Below, piece after piece: positions 61,180-64,000 of a DNA stretch of 64,000 bases. The position numbers and the translations under genes were made by a program. Each line of letters starts with the position of its first letter. Position 1 is the first letter of the stretch. The stretch comes from Pachyseris speciosa (lineage: Eukaryota > Cnidaria > Anthozoa > Scleractinia > Pachyseridae), in the NCBI GenBank assembly GCA_016490735.1, contig JAEMWC010000454.1, positions 291,001 to 355,000 on the forward strand. Reading direction: 5' to 3'. The notes beneath the pieces were generated by a model. It ran no database searches. It saw only the letters and a program-made list of their open reading frames with translations, and was not told the DNA's origin.

Positions 61180-61341
61180 CTATTTGACCCTGACATCAAT
61201 GACATCTTCGTCTTCCATATCTAAGTCGACTGGAGTTTCGCTTCCGTTTAGCTCATCTCCATCGAAGACAAACTTAAGCTTTGAACGAGGAAGTCTTCTG
61301 AATTTACAATACTCTGTCATGAGCTTTTCTAGAGGGTCAGT
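61180..61341 (-). CDS. NFATC2IP: Last exon of an NFATC2IP/Rad60-like protein, SUMO-like domain
   Basis: A minus-strand terminal exon of 54 codons, phase 0, with a strong CTTTTTTCTCAG acceptor at its 5' side and a TAG stop at 61180-61182. It encodes a ubiquitin-like fold end: DPLEKLMTEYCK, then LKFVFDGDELNGSETP, then LDMEDEDVIDVRV. This is the pattern of the C-terminal SUMO-like domain of NFATC2IP/Esc2/Rad60, which binds the SUMO E2 enzyme and acts in genome maintenance. It lacks the diglycine tail of true SUMO and ends in VRVK, as expected for this family. Upstream exons should lie at higher coordinates. I could not identify them before 64000, so the gene is partial here. Confidence 0.8.
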   Translation of the reverse strand, partial: TDPLEKLMTEYCKFRRLPRSKLKFVFDGDELNGSETPVDLDMEDEDVIDVRVK

Positions 61342-61926
61342 CTGAGAAAAAAGAAAGACAAGAGGCTACAATTAGCCTAAACCCGGGCTTGCAAAAAACA
61401 GTATTGTATCCCTAACTTAGTGCTAAACAAAAGAATAGAGGGGGTCTGTCTTTCTTACATCGGACGCATTGCCGTGTTTAGCTTGTGTTGGAGTCTATTT
61501 CTTTAGACCCCTATCAACATATATTCCTCTAAAATACAGCTCAACCATTGAGAACAGTAATTATAACACTTGTAAAAAATAGTTCTAAAAGAACAAGAAA
61601 AAGAGAAACAGAAAAATAAAGCCCGTGATATATACCACTAAAAGACATCAAACCTGGGTTAGCTGTGTCACAGGCAAGAACAGTGACCTTTAGGCCACAG
61701 AGGTTTATCGTTTTGCAAGGTGATAAAAATAGTGTATTGATTCCAAAAAAAAACTAAGCACACTTGTTTTCGCTACGATGGATAATTGTTTGAGAAAGCA
61801 AACGCTTATCGAACGATGTAGGATTTTTTCGCATAAACGTTAATGGAGTACGTCTCGGTGAAATGTGAGTAGAAAATTAATTAGCAGAGTGAAACTGTTT
61901 ACAAACACTTCTCCTTTGTCGTCTCA

Positions 61927-62157
61927 TGTTATTATAATCGGCTCCGAAGCACAAGACCTAGAAAACTCAGACCCCCCCCCCCCCCAATCTGTAAAAACTC
62001 AAACCCCTCATAAACGGCGATAATTCATTTTGCCCACGTTTATTTCACTTTGAAAATTTGTATAGTTATGAGGGGGTCTGAGTTTTCCAGTTTGGGGAAG
62101 GGGGGGGGGGGGTCTGAGTATTCTAGGTCTCGTGCTCCGGAGCCGATTATAATAACG
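61927..62157. repeat. Inverted-repeat element with C and G runs
   Basis: TTATAATCGGCTCCG and CACAAGACCTAGAAAACTCA at the left mirror TGAGTATTCTAGGTCTCGTG and CGGAGCCGATTATAA at the right, with a C run inside the left arm and a G run inside the right. Confidence 0.75.
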
Positions 62158-62215
62158 TGAAGTGTTTGTTATCTGCGATAAATAGACGGTGTAACATTTC
62201 AGCGCACTGAACGGC

Positions 62216-62372
62216 GATAATTTATTCTGTCCACGTTTATTTGACTTTGAAAATTTGTATAGTTTTGAGGGGGTCTGAGTTTTCCAGATTTTTTTTTTTT
62301 TTTTTTTTGGGGGGGGGGGGGTCTGAGTTTTCTAGGTCTGAGGTCTGAGTTTTCTAGGTCTGAGTTCTCCAG
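62216..62372. repeat. Related repeat with iterated GGTCTGAGTTTTCTA units
   Basis: Shares the GGCGATAATT and CACGTTTATTT blocks with the preceding element, then has a T run, a G run and three tandem copies of the TCTGAG unit. Confidence 0.65.
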
Positions 62373-62399
62373 ACACCCGATACGGGGAACACGGCGGCA

Positions 62400-62545
62400 A
62401 TCCATCTGGAGTTAAATTTTGATCATGTTAAAAGCTTTCTTCTCGCTGTTGAACTTGCAAACATTCGTATAGACACTTCTCTTAACATATTAGTTGTTCA
62501 GAGGTGAATCGACGTTTTCCGATACGTGACAACAGGCATCATTCT
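62400..62545 (-). pseudogene. Degenerate copy of the unidentified exon (copy 1)
   Basis: The minus-strand frame reads NDACCHVSENVDSP, then diverges, meets a stop, and continues with YVKRSVYTNVCKFNSEKKAF before another stop. It is similar at the DNA level to copy 2, 320 bp away, in the same orientation, so the two form a tandem duplication. Confidence 0.5.
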
Positions 62546-62611
62546 TGCTGTTGATATGAGATTTACACTTCCGAATCACTCGGCCGTGAAAGGTCAAACT
62601 CCCTTTGTCTG

Positions 62612-62706
62612 TAGTCTCTAATTTTTGGCGCTCCCCTCGCGTCGCGTCTCCTCGCAACTTCGCGCGCGCACGTGCCCCCAAAATCCGTCGCCAAAATTAG
62701 AGACTA
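62612..62706. repeat. 95-bp inverted repeat with GC-rich centre
   Basis: TAGTCTCTAATTTTTGGCG mirrored by CGCCAAAATTAGAGACTA. It sits exactly between the two pseudo-exon copies. Confidence 0.7.
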
Positions 62707-62715
62707 CTCGCAATC

Positions 62716-62880
62716 TCCTGAAGCAGTCCATCTGCCGTTAAGTTTACTCATGTTAAAAGCTTTCTTCTCGCCGTTGAACTTGCAATCATTCGCATAGACA
62801 CTTCTCTTAACATATTGTTTGTTCAGACTTCAAAAGACACAAGGTGAATCGACATTTTCCGATACGTGACAACAGGCATG
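62716..62880 (-). pseudogene. Degenerate copy of the unidentified exon (copy 2)
   Basis: The minus-strand frame reads HVSENVDSPCVF, then a stop codon, then YVKRSVYANDCKFNGEKKA and KLNGRWTASGDCE before TAG. Codon-like conservation with the copies at 62.4 kb and 63.9 kb suggests a Cys-containing extracellular-type domain. One internal TGA makes it a pseudogene or a broken exon. Confidence 0.5.
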
Positions 62881-63049
62881 ACTCTGTTAAAAATAGTTAG
62901 CGCTTGCGCAGAAACGCCGGAAGTGCCATTTGTGGATGATACTCGACGACGAAAAAGAAGAACCGTCGGTAGTTCTAGACCCGGGCGCCGCGCGAGACGC
63001 GCACAGCCCGGGTAATGAGCCTCATCCACCATTGATCTACAATATTGCA

Positions 63050-63136
63050 AGGAGTGTTAGTATTGTAAGCAATGTTGCTAGTTATTGTATGTAACGCTAG
63101 TGTTGTAAGTAAGGTTAGTATTATAAAATTGTAAAT
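63050..63136. repeat. Short minisatellite, unit about 20 bp
   Basis: About four diverged units of the type GTTAGTATTGTAAGTAA. Confidence 0.55.
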
Positions 63137-63925
63137 TAAGTGTGGTTTTAAAAAAACCATCTTTGACAAGTCACTTTGTTACGGAAGGAGGGTTCAGTGA
63201 AACTAGTCGAGGCAAAATAATAGCTGTACTCATGAGCTACTAAATGTGAAGTCAAGTGTTCTGTTCAGCTGTTGAGCTCTCTTCAAGAAAGAAACCTCTC
63301 TAAAATAAATAGTCTAAATCTTTCCAAAAAAAGAGAGAGAGAGAAATTGGGGGGAGGGGACGTTTTTTGGGGGGCAGAGGACTATTCCGATTGTTCTTAT
63401 TCTCGTTTAGGAACACGCATAACGCTTGCTAAAGGAACAGATATTCTGGAAACGGAATACTCTCTCGATAGAGGTGACACAGAATAGTCTGGTCCGGCCA
63501 TCTGAACCTGAGTTCCGGTGCCACGTCACAGGCTTGGCGAGCCGCGCGCAATTTTCCCGCCAAAATCTCAAGAGAACGCAAATACGCGGTATATTCAGAG
63601 TAAACCGTGTGCTATTCACTGTGTGGTGTGCTCTCGGGAGTAGAACTATTCCAGTATTCCAGAAACGGACTAGGTCCCCAAAACACACGAATACCGGTAT
63701 ACACAGAACACAGTCTATTCCCAGTACCCCTGTTCCAGAACAATCCTAATTCTTGGTTTTCACATAACGTCATCAAAAACTAAAACTCAAAAGTATACAG
63801 ACTTTTGCATTTTTAGCTTCATCACGTACAAGACATTTTAGAAATGTATCTTCCTCCATGTTTTCAGCTCGGTAGTGTGCTTTGTTTTTAAAATAGAGCA
63901 GTTTGAATTTGATAGTTTTTCACAG

Positions 63926-64000
63926 TGCGTGACATCAAGATGTCAGCCCAAGTATATCACGTACATGAAAACATCGATTCACCGTGTGTTTTTGAGGTTT
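63926..64000 (+). CDS. Partial exon of an unidentified protein, cut by the window edge
   Basis: After a TTTTTCACAG acceptor the frame reads RDIKMSAQVYHVHENIDSPC and runs open to the end of the window. The same peptide pattern (HVxENxDSPxVF) is found twice more, degenerate, on the opposite strand at 62.4-62.9 kb. This repetition makes a real coding exon more likely than a chance frame. Family unknown. Confidence 0.45.

Noticed and set aside
1..64000. CRISPR arrays, operons, phage or toxin-antitoxin systems
   Set aside because: Intron-bearing animal DNA; the regular repeats are microsatellites, minisatellites or transposon iterons.

Overview
This looks like animal nuclear DNA, most likely from a cnidarian and probably a stony coral. 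The reasons are split genes with GT-AG introns, AT-rich introns, low-copy metazoan genes, and a dense mix of tRNA-derived SINEs, MITEs, LINEs and Penelope-like remnants of a kind common in coral genomes. The species assignment is inference. There is no sign of prokaryotic operons, CRISPR arrays or phage. Layout, left part (1-8.6 kb, minus strand): a six-exon gene for a small RING-finger protein of about 341 residues. Its start codon lies at 8596 and its stop at 1139. The introns carry SINEs, a tandem 65-bp minisatellite, a 227-bp (TACA)n tract and TTAA-flanked elements. Middle (8.8-44 kb, plus strand): a head-to-head neighbour sharing a 237-bp intergenic promoter. It is a four-RRM splicing regulator orthologous to hnRNP L. 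I assembled 22 coding exons whose phases agree, giving about 773 residues. Two of its introns have minor-spliceosome (U12-type) signals: one with an ATATCC donor in RRM2 and one GT-AG intron just before RRM4. One short RRM4 exon was not located. The introns hold paired copies of several MITE-like repeats, a Penelope-like GIY-YIG fragment and an L1/Tx1-like 3' end. Right part (44-64 kb): a long stretch with no recognised gene, then a CR1/L2-like LINE on the minus strand with endonuclease and reverse transcriptase reading frames, broken by an in-frame stop and a frameshift. Next comes an intronless gene for a secreted ectonucleotide pyrophosphatase/phosphodiesterase (plus strand, 55031-56245). 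It is followed by a cluster of non-autonomous transposons, including a Mutator-like element with ~90-bp inverted termini and a 9-bp target duplication. The last exon of an NFATC2IP/Rad60-type protein with a SUMO-like domain lies on the minus strand at 61180-61341. The right edge carries two degenerate minus-strand copies and one better-preserved plus-strand copy of an unidentified coding exon. How the genes relate: the RING gene and hnRNP L probably share a bidirectional housekeeping promoter. The other genes have no visible functional link. I did not find an obviously new multi-gene system. The strongest observations are the two U12-type introns, the divergent promoter, the multicopy unknown exon and several well-delimited new-looking MITE families.
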